Shown here: in pieces, positions 49,847-58,472 of the stretch
Position numbering within the stretch: the first letter of the stretch is position 1
Layout: every line of letters starts with the position of its first letter
Assembly (NCBI GenBank): GCA_934351255.1
Contig: CAKRJH010000001.1
Coordinates: 124,001-188,000, forward strand
DNA: 64,000 nucleotides
Reading direction: 5' to 3'
DNA from: an uncultured Lachnospiraceae bacterium
GTDB taxonomy: Bacteria; Bacillota; Clostridia; Lachnospirales; Lachnospiraceae
Notes under the pieces: model-generated
What the model saw: the letters and a program-made list of their open reading frames with translations, nothing else
The model's database searches: none
Told to the model about the DNA's origin: nothing
Translations under genes and position numbers: made by a program

Positions 49847-50168
49847 AGGGGAAGTATGGTTTGTTGAATTTCCTTTAGAAGAAGAGCCAACAAGATTTCT
49901 AAATAGGCCGGTTGTTGTGCTTGATGAAAATTTACTTGGAGTTTTGTCTGTAAAGATTACAAAGCACAAGGCAAGGAAAGAAGATCCGTACGACATTCCC
50001 ATTATCTATTGGGAAGAAGCTAATTTGCGATTGGCATCAACAGCTAGAGTTTCCAAGGTAATGCTTCTTTCCAAAGATAGTTTTATCTTTAAAATAGGTG
50101 ACTTACACAAAGATGATTTGGATAGAATCGAAAGAATGTATAAGATTTTTTTGGAGAGGAACTCATGA
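49839..50168 (+). CDS. MazF/PemK-like toxin
   Basis: A 109-aa protein (MNKGEVWFVEFPLEEEPTRF then LNRPVVVLDENLLGVLSVKIT and KVMLLSKDSFIFKIGDLHKDDLDRI). It has the beta-barrel start KGEVWxVxFP and the NRPVVVL strand of the PemK/MazF endoribonuclease family, though shorter and more divergent than classical MazF. Pairing of a RelB/DinJ-type antitoxin with a MazF-like toxin is a less usual but known combination. Cleavage specificity is unknown. Its stop codon lies in the outer stem of the terminator. Confidence 0.8.
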   Translation: MNKGEVWFVEFPLEEEPTRFLNRPVVVLDENLLGVLSVKITKHKARKEDPYDIPIIYWEEANLRLASTARVSKVMLLSKDSFIFKIGDLHKDDLDRIERMYKIFLERNS

Positions 50169-50220
50169 TAACATTGAAAATCCAGAGTGTTTGATACACT
50201 CTGGATTTTTGGTGTTATCA
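50166..50220 (+). terminator. shared cassette terminator T, copy 2, with extended outer stem
   Basis: The core 50177-50209 is identical to terminator copy 1. Here an extra stem TGATAACA (50166-50173) / TGTTATCA (50213-50220) surrounds it and includes the toxin stop codon. Confidence 0.9.
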
Positions 50221-50292
50221 AGCGATTCATTTGCAATTCGTCCCGGAGTTTTCCTGAACTGCAAATATTGGAGAAAATGTTACGAGAGTATC

Positions 50293-50306
50293 CGAAAACG
50301 TTTTCG
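50293..50306. promoter_or_regulatory. cre-like 14-bp palindrome
   Basis: CGAAAACGTTTTCG is a perfect palindrome 61 bases before the vanZ-like start. Apart from the outer C/G it matches the CcpA/LacI-type cre centre (TGAAAACGTTTTCA). It could be a carbon-catabolite or LacI-family site controlling vanZ and the M60 gene; binding is not shown. Confidence 0.45.
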
Positions 50307-50366
50307 AGCACTGGAAATATTATGTAATCTGTGTTATATATTATATATCGGAGGATGAACGGAGTT

Positions 50367-50834
50367 ATGAATCAACAAAGGAGCGGGAAGGTACTGACCG
50401 GTATCTGTCTGGTGGCAGCATTGGCCTGGATGACCTTGATCTTTTTGTTTTCGGCGAGAAATGCGGATCTTTCCACGCAGGACAGCCACCGGATCGGATG
50501 GCTGATCGGGAAGCATCTGGCGTGGGGATTTCAGAGCTGGCCGCAGGTGGCACAGCAGCATTTTGTGGAGAACATTGACTTCCTGGTGAGAAAGACGGCG
50601 CATGCCACAGAGTATGCAGTGTTGGGGGCATTATGGACTGGTGTATTCCGGCGTTTTCTCCCGGCCTGGGGGATCGCAGTGGTCTATGCGGCCAGCGATG
50701 AGATCCACCAGTTTTTTGTGCCGGGCAGAGCCTGCAGGCTGATGGACGTCGGGATTGACAGTGCAGGGGCTCTTTTGGGATGTTTGCTGGTATTAGGGGT
50801 GTTCCGCCGGTGGACGATGCATAAGCATTCGTAA
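50367..50834 (+). CDS. VanZ-like family membrane protein
   Basis: A 155-aa membrane protein with four hydrophobic segments. The VanZ-like hallmarks are FLVRKTAHATEYAVLGALW, YAASDEIHQFFVPGRACRLMDVGIDSAGALLG. The first VanZ gave low teicoplanin resistance, but most homologues, including short ones like this, have no proven role. The start is placed at 50367; the upstream ATG at 50355 abuts GGAGG. It precedes the M60 gene by 28 bases. Confidence 0.88.
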   Translation: MNQQRSGKVLTGICLVAALAWMTLIFLFSARNADLSTQDSHRIGWLIGKHLAWGFQSWPQVAQQHFVENIDFLVRKTAHATEYAVLGALWTGVFRRFLPAWGIAVVYAASDEIHQFFVPGRACRLMDVGIDSAGALLGCLLVLGVFRRWTMHKHS

Positions 50835-50862
50835 TCGAATAAATGGAAGGCAGGAAACGCAT

Positions 50863-53800
50863 ATGAAGAAAAACTGGAGAACATGTCAGGCCTGGATCTT
50901 GGCGGTTTCACTCGGAGTGAGCAGTCTGTCCGGGCTTGGATGGCAGACAGAGGAGGCGCAGGCACAGGATACTCTGACTGCACAGGAAGAGGAGCAGACG
51001 CCGTATTGGCAGAGGGAGAACAATGCTCCGCTTTTTTACGGCGCCACACAGATCACCATGCCGGTCGGCATGATGAAGGAGTTTGATATAGACGACAGCA
51101 GGTTCCGGCTGTTTGCCAGAGATTATGAGGACGGAGACCTTACACCTCAGATCGAGTGCACCGGAGAGGTGGATCCGATGACAGTGGGAGACTACGAACT
51201 GCGGTATCGTGTAGAGGATTCCGCGGGGGAGACGGTGAGTCTGACGGTGCCTGTTCATGTGAGAAAATGGGCAGAGTATGAGGATTCTGCCAGTGACAAA
51301 GAATATACCGTCTATTTGAAAGAGACGGAGAAACCACAGGAAAGTGAAGCGCCACAGATCAGCGGGGAGCCGCAGGTGAGTGAAGAGCCACAGATCAGCG
51401 GGGAGCCGCAGGTGAGCGAAGAGCCACAGATCAGCAGGGAGCCGCAGGTGAGTGAGGAGCCACAGATCAGCGGGGAGCCGCAGGTGAGCGAAGAGCCACA
51501 GATCAGCGGGGAACCGCAGGTGAGCGAAGAGCCACAGATCAGCGGGGAGCCGCAGGTGAGCGAAGCACCACAGATCAGTGGGGAACCGCAGGTGAGTGAG
51601 GAGCCACAGATCAGCGGGGAGCCACAGGTCAGCGAGACTCCGCAGATCAGTGACGGACCGCAGACCAGCGACGAACCTCAGAGCGGTGAAAGTTCGCTGT
51701 CTTCCCGCACCGGGAAACAGGAGATTGTGGAGAAAACGGTCAGTGGCTACCGGTTTACCTATCAGGTGGAGAGGACCATCTATGAATTGCCATCGGATTT
51801 TTATCAGTGGTCACGTGATGTGAAGCGTGCGGACAAGGAAGACCGCCAGATGCTGGGCATTTATCTGCCGAAGGGCAGCAGCTTTACCGTGTCCAATCAC
51901 CGCACCAGCCATGATATCCGCTTTGACCTTCTGACGAATGATTCCGAGCTGGATTCCAATTACTGGCTGGATTGCGGCGAACGGATGGCGATGACCTATA
52001 CGAACGAGCATGACTGTTCAAGCGTGCCATTTGCCCAGACATATCACAACAGTATCTATTCCAACAGCGGCGATGACTGGAACCAGACGAGTTTGTATGA
52101 TCTGGAATACGATGTGGATACCCCGGCATTGGCGTACTATCATTACAAGGACGATGAACAGAGCTTCCGTCAGAACTGGCGCGACAGCGGGATGGATTAT
52201 GGTGTGCTGGAGGGAGAGGCATTGACGATGCTGGTGCCTGCCGCGGATGAGCCATACATGACCGGAGTGGTGCACAATAACTTCAAGACACTGGACGCTT
52301 ACCTGGAACATTATCTGTCCATTGTGACACATTATAAGAAATGGCTGGGAATTTCCACGAAACCGGAGGATGTGCGGGATCTCTGTGTCGACAGCAGAAC
52401 GTTTATCCGTGCCGATGTACACGGTGCCGGGCTTGCGGCATATTATTCCGGTATGGAATCCACGTCCTATCCTAAAAGCTGGATCAGCTTTAACGGTGCC
52501 AATGTAAAGATGTTCTTCGAGATGGGATGGATGGAACTGCATGAGATTGGCCATGGATATCAGGGAGATTTCAATGGAAACGGCGGCATGGACCTGGGAG
52601 AGGTGACCAACAATATTCTGGCGCATTATTATCAGACGGATAAGACACTGTTTCCGTTTGATGACTGCTGGATCGGTGGAAGTCCGAAAGAGATCGAGGG
52701 TAAACTCTTTCAGAATCTCGACAGCGTGGATCAGTTCAAAGATGCATATTTTGAAACCAGGCTCTACTTCTTCGTGCAGCTGTTCGACCACTTCGAAGGG
52801 GTGGACACCTACGCGAAAGTCCGCACCTGGCACCGCCACAATACGACACGTACGAACGGCATTGGCACACAGGAAATTCTGGCCAGGGCCATGGCTGATA
52901 TCTACCATGTCAATATCATTCCGTATCTGGAGGCATGGAAGATTGACGTGGACAGCGCATGGGCGGAAGACATTGAGGTACAGGGGTATCCGAAGCTGTA
53001 TATGATGGATCAGGTCCTGGATGAAGACGGATGTGAGAAGATCCGGGAGTACCGTGCTGCACATCCTTCCTATGAATTCCATGATTATCTGACCGGAGAG
53101 GATGTGGCTGCGGAGTATACCGATGCTACACTGGTACATCAGATCGTGACGGATCAGGACATTGCGAAAGTGATTCCATCGGGGACGGAGAGTCTTACCG
53201 TACAATGTCAGAAAGATGACTTTTCAGTAGCGGTGGGAAAGACGGCCAGACTAAAGGGAGGAGCCGCAAACTATACGGCGGAGATCCAAAGTGAAGGAAC
53301 GGCTGTGTTCACCGGTGTGCGTCCGGGCATCTATCAGCTGCAGATGCCACTTGATTATGGGCTGACACAGAGTGTACCTATGATCTGTCTGGAGCAGACG
53401 CAGAGTGGTGTGCATGATAAATACTCTTATAAATATAAGATACAGATGATAGAGGAAAAGTACAGTTCCAAGCAGTGCGGGGGAATTGTCAGCAGCTTAA
53501 ACAGTTTGTATCGCGAGTTCAATAATAACGCACTCTTTAAGAAGTCACCGTATTATAAGCTGGATGTCAGACAGAAATTTATGAGCAATTTCTACCAGCT
53601 TCCGGGAGAGTTGAAGCAGGAGTGGAAAGACCGTGCCGCACAGGTGAATCCGGAACTGAATTATCTGGAGGCACCGACCTCTGTTACATTGACCGAAAAA
53701 GACGAGTGGGATAAAGAGTATCTGAAGTCGTATTTCCGGGAACATGTCTGGTATCTTGGCCGGGAATGGAACGGCGAGCCGGACGGCAATCTCATCCTCT

Positions 53801-54468
53801 CGGTGGAGTCACATTCCCAGGAAGGAAGCTATATGATCCCATACGAGTATACGATGTCCAATGGCAATGAAATTTATGGGTATATAGAGATTCAGTACGA
53901 TACCAAAGAACCTGAGGCTACGCCGAGTCAGGAACCCGAGCAGACGCAGCCGGCCCGGACCCTTGCACCGGTTACGCCGACTCCGGGAGTGACAGAACCT
54001 GCCGGATCGGCAATACCATCCCGGAAGCCGGACGTAACAACGGCGCCGGCAGTCTCTGAGCCACCGGCCGCAGATCAGACGAATGCACCGGCGGCCACAA
54101 GCACTCCGGATGCGACGGCTCAGCCACAGGAACCGTCACCGACTACGTATCCGTGGATGATGCCGCAGCCGCTTCCGACGGAGGCGCCACAGGCGGAACC
54201 CATCTATGACGATGATCAGGACAGCATTGCCGTGATCTCCGGGCTGCGCAGGATTGGCAGACGAAAGCTGAAAGTGCGCATTTCTACAGCCAATGCCACC
54301 GTGACCGCGTATCACAAACAGTCATCGGGCAAAAAGAAAGTCAAGGCAGTGTGCCGCGGCAAGCAGGTGACTATTACCTGTAAAAAGAACTGGAAGAAGG
54401 GGGATGTCCTGGTTCTTATCCTGAAAAAGGACGGATATATGACATCGCGGGTAAAACTCAAAGGGTAA
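50863..54468 (+). CDS. secreted M60-family (mucinase-type) metallopeptidase with repeat stalk
   Basis: A 1201-aa exported protein. Parts in order: signal peptide (about 1-34, ending AQA-QD); an Ig-like domain (about 55-140, MPVGMMKEFDIDDSRF, YEDGDLTP, VGDYELRYRVEDSAG); nine 12-residue repeats (161-268); and the peptidase M60 region (about 310-760). The M60 zinc motif is HEIGH (560-564) with the third acidic ligand in GMDLGE (Glu580), fitting HExxH-x(8-28)-E. A further helical/beta region follows, then a Pro/Thr-rich linker (about 1030-1120) and a basic C-terminal domain (about 1125-1201). M60 enzymes cleave O-glycosylated mucins. No LPxTG anchor is seen, so it is secreted or held by the C-terminal domain. 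Confidence 0.88.
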   Translation: MKKNWRTCQAWILAVSLGVSSLSGLGWQTEEAQAQDTLTAQEEEQTPYWQRENNAPLFYGATQITMPVGMMKEFDIDDSRFRLFARDYEDGDLTPQIECTGEVDPMTVGDYELRYRVEDSAGETVSLTVPVHVRKWAEYEDSASDKEYTVYLKETEKPQESEAPQISGEPQVSEEPQISGEPQVSEEPQISREPQVSEEPQISGEPQVSEEPQISGEPQVSEEPQISGEPQVSEAPQISGEPQVSEEPQISGEPQVSETPQISDGPQTSDEPQSGESSLSSRTGKQEIVEKTVSGYRFTYQVERTIYELPSDFYQWSRDVKRADKEDRQMLGIYLPKGSSFTVSNHRTSHDIRFDLLTNDSELDSNYWLDCGERMAMTYTNEHDCSSVPFAQTYHNSIYSNSGDDWNQTSLYDLEYDVDTPALAYYHYKDDEQSFRQNWRDSGMDYGVLEGEALTMLVPAADEPYMTGVVHNNFKTLDAYLEHYLSIVTHYKKWLGISTKPEDVRDLCVDSRTFIRADVHGAGLAAYYSGMESTSYPKSWISFNGANVKMFFEMGWMELHEIGHGYQGDFNGNGGMDLGEVTNNILAHYYQTDKTLFPFDDCWIGGSPKEIEGKLFQNLDSVDQFKDAYFETRLYFFVQLFDHFEGVDTYAKVRTWHRHNTTRTNGIGTQEILARAMADIYHVNIIPYLEAWKIDVDSAWAEDIEVQGYPKLYMMDQVLDEDGCEKIREYRAAHPSYEFHDYLTGEDVAAEYTDATLVHQIVTDQDIAKVIPSGTESLTVQCQKDDFSVAVGKTARLKGGAANYTAEIQSEGTAVFTGVRPGIYQLQMPLDYGLTQSVPMICLEQTQSGVHDKYSYKYKIQMIEEKYSSKQCGGIVSSLNSLYREFNNNALFKKSPYYKLDVRQKFMSNFYQLPGELKQEWKDRAAQVNPELNYLEAPTSVTLTEKDEWDKEYLKSYFREHVWYLGREWNGEPDGNLILSVESHSQEGSYMIPYEYTMSNGNEIYGYIEIQYDTKEPEATPSQEPEQTQPARTLAPVTPTPGVTEPAGSAIPSRKPDVTTAPAVSEPPAADQTNAPAATSTPDATAQPQEPSPTTYPWMMPQPLPTEAPQAEPIYDDDQDSIAVISGLRRIGRRKLKVRISTANATVTAYHKQSSGKKKVKAVCRGKQVTITCKKNWKKGDVLVLILKKDGYMTSRVKLKG
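51343..51666 (+). repeat. 36-bp in-frame tandem repeats in the M60 gene
   Basis: Nine units of 36 bases encode SEEPQISGEPQV (variants SEA, SET and SRE; the ninth is degenerate, SETPQISDGPQT). Adjacent units are nearly identical at DNA level, so copy number can change by slippage without breaking the frame. The acidic, proline-rich product is likely an extended stalk. Confidence 0.95.
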
Positions 54469-54507
54469 ACAACTAGAAAAATCCCGGTAGTCAGGCGGAC
54501 ATGGGTT

Positions 54508-54516
54508 TGCTATAAT
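54508..54516 (+). promoter_or_regulatory. extended -10 promoter of the GH26-like gene
   Basis: TTGCTATAAT contains a perfect TATAAT (54511-54516) with the TG motif of an extended -10 element; no good -35 box is seen. It lies about 70 bases before the next start codon and after the M60 stop. Confidence 0.5.
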
Positions 54517-54586
54517 AAATAAGATATGCTGACCGGAATGCGTCAGCATGCAGTATGTTCGTGTCAATGACCGGAAGGAGGAAGAA

Positions 54587-56038
54587 ATGAGTGAGTACAA
54601 AGTAAAATCACTTCACATGGGGCCTGCCAGATGTGCAGTCGATCTCGGAGACGGAAGTGAACGTGGAGAATATGTAGACCAGGATTACATCCTGCAGAAG
54701 CTGGGACGCCCGCATCGTGCGATCAATCTGATGTATTGTTATTATCCGAACGATGAGGGATGGCCGGGACGCGCGAGCGTGGTACACGCCGATCCGTCCG
54801 TACAGTTCGCCTGGGATTTCCCATATGATGATTATTTCACATACAAGGGTGGCATCGGCGGCACACTGGACGACGAGCCGTTTACCTGCATGCGCGATGT
54901 ACGCCGTCATGGACAGGATGTCCTGCTGACGCTGACGATCGATCCAAAACTGACCGACGATCACATTGTAGCGATCGCAAAGGATCTTTCCACATTCGGA
55001 CGTGTGCAGCTTCGCATCAATCATGAGGCGACAGGAAACTGGTTCTCCTTTAACAAGCGTGCCGATTATCCCGAGGTGGCTGCGTTCTTCGCACACTGCT
55101 GTGAGATCATTCACCGCGAGGCGCCAAATGTCAAGGTGATCATCTGCCTGGATGGCTGCAAAGAGCTTGAGGATGAGAAGATGGAGATGGAGGATATCTT
55201 CGCAGAGGCATCCCGCGCAGCCGATATTGTATCGGTAGACCGTTATATGGCACTTCATTGGGGCTGGCCGTACGATGTGGCAGAGCCTGAGCTGGAGTGG
55301 AAGTCCTTTGCGAGATACACCGTAGACAAGATCTACACGCTCGCCAAGAAGAGTTATGAGAGATATACACTCGTCAACCATGGTGTGAAAAAGCCGATGG
55401 TATTGTCCGAGTTCAATGCAGACGGAGATGTCACCGGAGCCTATGACCAGGCGCAGATGCTGCGTGACTTCTGCGACAAGCTCAAGGCAGATCCGGAGCA
55501 GTGGCTGTCCGGCTTCACACTGTATCAGATGAGAGACCGCGGACGCCTGGGACTGGAGATCGAGGATCCAAACAACGCCAATGTCGGCATTGAGCAGCCG
55601 ATCCTGGACACGTACCGTGAGATCATCCATGAAGACTATTTCAGACCTGCTATGGAGATCGGCGATGAGGTATCCTTCCCGGTACAGATGCGCTGGGGCG
55701 GATCAGAGGACTCCGACGGTATCGCAGTGGAAGTCCATATGGAGAAGAGCCCGGTATTCTGTGAGCTTTACTTTGACGAGGAAACCGTCGATACCAACCT
55801 GATGATCGAATTTGGGGATCACTGGTTCTACAAGGCACCTGGCGTAAAATGCGTCGATCTGATGAGCGCATTCTTCAAGAAGCCGCTGGAGGGAGAGACA
55901 GATCTGACACTGAAGATCTTTGCTCCGCCGGCAAGCGGAGAGAACGATCCGAGCCAGGGCGAAGACTGGCAGATCAACTACTACAGTGAGCTGAAGAAGA
56001 TGCCGACCCTGCGTGTGAGATATGCACCGATCGTGTAG
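54587..56038 (+). CDS. GH26-like glycoside hydrolase without signal peptide
   Basis: A 483-aa protein. The segment VQLRINHEATGNWFSF puts a His-Glu pair (Glu147) at the end of a beta strand as in the acid/base site of GH26 and related clan GH-A enzymes. VLSEFN (Glu275) is a candidate nucleophile; both come from strands of a probable TIM barrel. The C-terminal 120 residues look beta-rich. There is no signal peptide or membrane segment, so it should act inside the cell or be released otherwise. The family call is by motif only; a different GH-A family is possible. ATG 54587 follows GGAAGGAGGAAGAA. Monocistronic: promoter before, strong terminator after. Confidence 0.65.
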   Translation: MSEYKVKSLHMGPARCAVDLGDGSERGEYVDQDYILQKLGRPHRAINLMYCYYPNDEGWPGRASVVHADPSVQFAWDFPYDDYFTYKGGIGGTLDDEPFTCMRDVRRHGQDVLLTLTIDPKLTDDHIVAIAKDLSTFGRVQLRINHEATGNWFSFNKRADYPEVAAFFAHCCEIIHREAPNVKVIICLDGCKELEDEKMEMEDIFAEASRAADIVSVDRYMALHWGWPYDVAEPELEWKSFARYTVDKIYTLAKKSYERYTLVNHGVKKPMVLSEFNADGDVTGAYDQAQMLRDFCDKLKADPEQWLSGFTLYQMRDRGRLGLEIEDPNNANVGIEQPILDTYREIIHEDYFRPAMEIGDEVSFPVQMRWGGSEDSDGIAVEVHMEKSPVFCELYFDEETVDTNLMIEFGDHWFYKAPGVKCVDLMSAFFKKPLEGETDLTLKIFAPPASGENDPSQGEDWQINYYSELKKMPTLRVRYAPIV

Positions 56039-56058
56039 GATGGAACTTTATAAGGAAT

Positions 56059-56096
56059 AAAAAAGGGGAAGCAGATTAATCTGCTTCCCCTTTTTT
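56059..56096 (+). terminator. strong terminator after the GH26-like gene
   Basis: Seventeen-bp perfect stem (AAAAAAGGGGAAGCAGA and complement) with TTAA loop; the stem's own T6 end serves as T-run. It can work in both directions. Confidence 0.92.
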
Positions 56097-56449
56097 AGAA
56101 AAATTCCAAATATTCCCACATGCATTTTCTCTCAAAATCTGGTAATCTGAAAAAGCAGCCTGTCTCCCACAACGAACGATGGTTGTGCAACATACACAAA
56201 AAACAAACCGGGAAAGTCGCCGATACCTGTCATTTTTTGTGAGTGGGGATAATCTGGACCTGAAACTCTGAATTTTTTGTAAATTATTAAGGAAAGTTAA
56301 CAAAGCATGTTATCGATCGAATGTTGTTTTTGTTAAAATAACAGATATTTTTTTGATTTGTCGATAAATATTGCATTTTGCGTACAATGTATGTAAAATA
56401 AGGATGAATTTGAATATGCTTCAAGGAGTGGGATAAGGAGTATTTACCT
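56097..56449 (+). promoter_or_regulatory. upstream region and promoter of the exopolysaccharide operon
   Basis: This 350-base AT-rich gap contains no gene. A promoter lies at 56371-56399: TTGCAT, 17 bases, TAAAAT. The leader of about 45 bases ends in AAGGAGTGGGATAAGGAG before the first start. Nothing else specific was found except scattered A/T tracts upstream of the promoter, which could help polymerase binding. Confidence 0.65.
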
Positions 56450-57382
56450 ATGATTATAGACTTTCATTCCCATGTGCTGCCGGGGATCGATGATGGCAGC
56501 GATGATGTGGCGACTTCTCTGGCCATGCTGGAGGCGAGCCGTGCACAGGGGGTTGACGTGGTGATTGCCACGCCGCATTTTTATGCGGAAAAGGAGAAAA
56601 TGGATTCGTATCTTGAGAAACGTGCCCATGCAGTCAGTATCCTTGAGAAAGCCATACATAGTAAGGGTGAATCTTCTGAGACATATCCCGAACTTCTGGT
56701 GGGTGCCGAGGTGGCATTTTTTCATGGAATCAGCAGGACGGATCAGATCCGGCCGCTGGCGGTGCAGGCAGACGATGGCACGGCAGACGCGCCGCTTCTG
56801 CTGGTGGAGATGCCGTTTGAGACCTGGAATGCCCATGTGTTGTCAGAGATTCATGACTTAGTCTACAAAAAGGGCTATCAGGTGATGATCGCCCATCTGG
56901 AACGTTATCTGAAGATCTATGGCAACGGACCCTGGATACAGGAACTTTTGGGACTTCCTGTGATCGTCCAGGTCAATGCAAATTCACTATCAAAGAAATC
57001 ACTGCTGGATGGCAGCAGACAAAAGAAACTGATCAGGCTGTTTGCAGACGGGCAGGCGAAGCTGCTCGGAAGCGACATGCACGGCATGGACCACAGACCG
57101 CCGAATCTGGCGGTGGGAAGGGTCGTATTGCAGCAGAAGCTGGGAGACGGATTCCTTCGGGACATGGATGAGTATGGCAGCAGAGTGTTAGCCGGGGCGG
57201 GTGTTTATCCCGGAGTACATGCAGGCAGGACATATCTGCCTGAGACAGACGGTGGTCTTTCACATACCGGACAGCCGGTGGATGAGGGACTGCGCGAGGT
57301 GGCAGCGGCCATGGAAGGGGATGCCCGGACTGAGGAGGCGCAAACTGCGGACAGACAGAACCGGGACCGCCGGAGGGGATGA
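56450..57382 (+). CDS. PHP-type protein-tyrosine phosphatase (CpsB/YwqE-like)
   Basis: A 310-aa metal-dependent phosphatase that reverses phosphorylation of the BY-kinase in capsule systems. PHP metal-site motifs are intact: DFHSHVLPGIDDG at the start, ATPHFY, VGAEVAFF, IAHLERY and GSDMHGMDHRPPN. The final ~50 residues, rich in charged residues, extend beyond the usual ~255-aa family length. First gene of the exopolysaccharide operon; it overlaps the upstream ATG of the next frame. Confidence 0.9.
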   Translation: MIIDFHSHVLPGIDDGSDDVATSLAMLEASRAQGVDVVIATPHFYAEKEKMDSYLEKRAHAVSILEKAIHSKGESSETYPELLVGAEVAFFHGISRTDQIRPLAVQADDGTADAPLLLVEMPFETWNAHVLSEIHDLVYKKGYQVMIAHLERYLKIYGNGPWIQELLGLPVIVQVNANSLSKKSLLDGSRQKKLIRLFADGQAKLLGSDMHGMDHRPPNLAVGRVVLQQKLGDGFLRDMDEYGSRVLAGAGVYPGVHAGRTYLPETDGGLSHTGQPVDEGLREVAAAMEGDARTEEAQTADRQNRDRRRG

Positions 57383-57387
57383 TACAT

Positions 57388-58446
57388 ATGCACAAGAATG
57401 ACAGAAAAGTTCTGATACGACTGGTCGGGCTGGTGGTGCTTCTCTGTGCCACATTTGGTTTGATCATCGGCGTGCTGGATCATCTTGACAGGAAACCGGG
57501 CAAGACCAGACAGACCTCCGGGGAGGCCACGGCGGCCGGTGGGAAACCGGACACAGAGGAAGACTATACCGGATATCTGCAGCTGTATGGTCAGGATTAC
57601 CTGTACAGCCATGACATTGCGACCTATCTGTTCCTGGGGACGGATGCCAGCGGTCATGAGGATGAGACCGGGGATGCCTATCAGGGCAGCATGGGAGATT
57701 ACATCAATCTCCTGGTGGTCGACAAGACGGATCAGACCTACGCGAGCCTGCTGCTGAACCGTGACACGATGACAGATGTGCAGCTTCTGCAGAAAGACGG
57801 GATCGTGCCCGAGAGCCAGGTCATGCAGCTGTGCTGCGCGCACTGGTACGGAGGCGACCGGCAGGCGAGCTGCGAGAACATGGTGCAGGCGGTCAGCCAG
57901 ATGCTTGGAGGATTGTGGATCGATGGATATTACGCGGTCTCCATGAAAAATATTCCGCAGATCAATGCGCTGGTGGGCGGTGTGACACTCACGGTGCAGG
58001 GGGATTTCAGCCGTTGCGACAAGAGCCTGGTAGAGGGAGAGACAGTCACATTGACGGATGAGCAGGCTTACCATTATATCCATGAGCGCATCAATGCAGA
58101 TGACGGCGAGAATCTGAGCCGTATGAAGAGACAGCGCCAGTACATGGAAGCTTTTGTCGCACAGGCCAAAGAAAAAATGAGACAGGAACCATCCTTCGGG
58201 GTGGATGCCATAGACCAGCTCAAAGGAGCGGCCACTACGGACATCAGTGGCAGCAGGCTTTCCAAGCTGGTGCGCAAGCTGGACACCTATCAGGATCTGG
58301 GCGTGTTCCAGTTTGACGGAGAGACCCGCATCGGCCAGGCGCTGGACGATGGACTGGATCACACGGAGTTCTATCCGCAGGAGACTTCGGTAGTCGGTGT
58401 GATGACGCAGTTATATCATCTGGTTCGGGACGATGGAGAGGACTGA
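57388..58446 (+). CDS. LytR-CpsA-Psr (LCP) family protein
   Basis: A 352-aa membrane-anchored protein with one N-terminal helix (about 9-29) and an extracellular LCP domain (DYINLLVVDKTDQTYASLLLNRDTM, YYAVSMKNIPQINALVGGVTLTV, and the Arg-rich SRMKRQRQYMEAF helix). LCP enzymes move lipid-linked glycans onto peptidoglycan. The usual PRDT motif reads NRDT here, and the expected Arg before the NLLVV strand is missing (GDYINLL rather than RSDT), so it is divergent. Start at 57388 with GGAGGGG nine bases upstream; ATG 57379 abuts that site. Confidence 0.85.
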   Translation: MHKNDRKVLIRLVGLVVLLCATFGLIIGVLDHLDRKPGKTRQTSGEATAAGGKPDTEEDYTGYLQLYGQDYLYSHDIATYLFLGTDASGHEDETGDAYQGSMGDYINLLVVDKTDQTYASLLLNRDTMTDVQLLQKDGIVPESQVMQLCCAHWYGGDRQASCENMVQAVSQMLGGLWIDGYYAVSMKNIPQINALVGGVTLTVQGDFSRCDKSLVEGETVTLTDEQAYHYIHERINADDGENLSRMKRQRQYMEAFVAQAKEKMRQEPSFGVDAIDQLKGAATTDISGSRLSKLVRKLDTYQDLGVFQFDGETRIGQALDDGLDHTEFYPQETSVVGVMTQLYHLVRDDGED

Positions 58447-58472
58447 CAAAAGAAAACAGGAGAAAACAACCA

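Noticed and set aside
51343..51666. Regularly spaced repeats resembling a CRISPR array
   Set aside because: The 36-base units are contiguous with no spacers and stay in frame inside a secreted protein, so they are coding tandem repeats.
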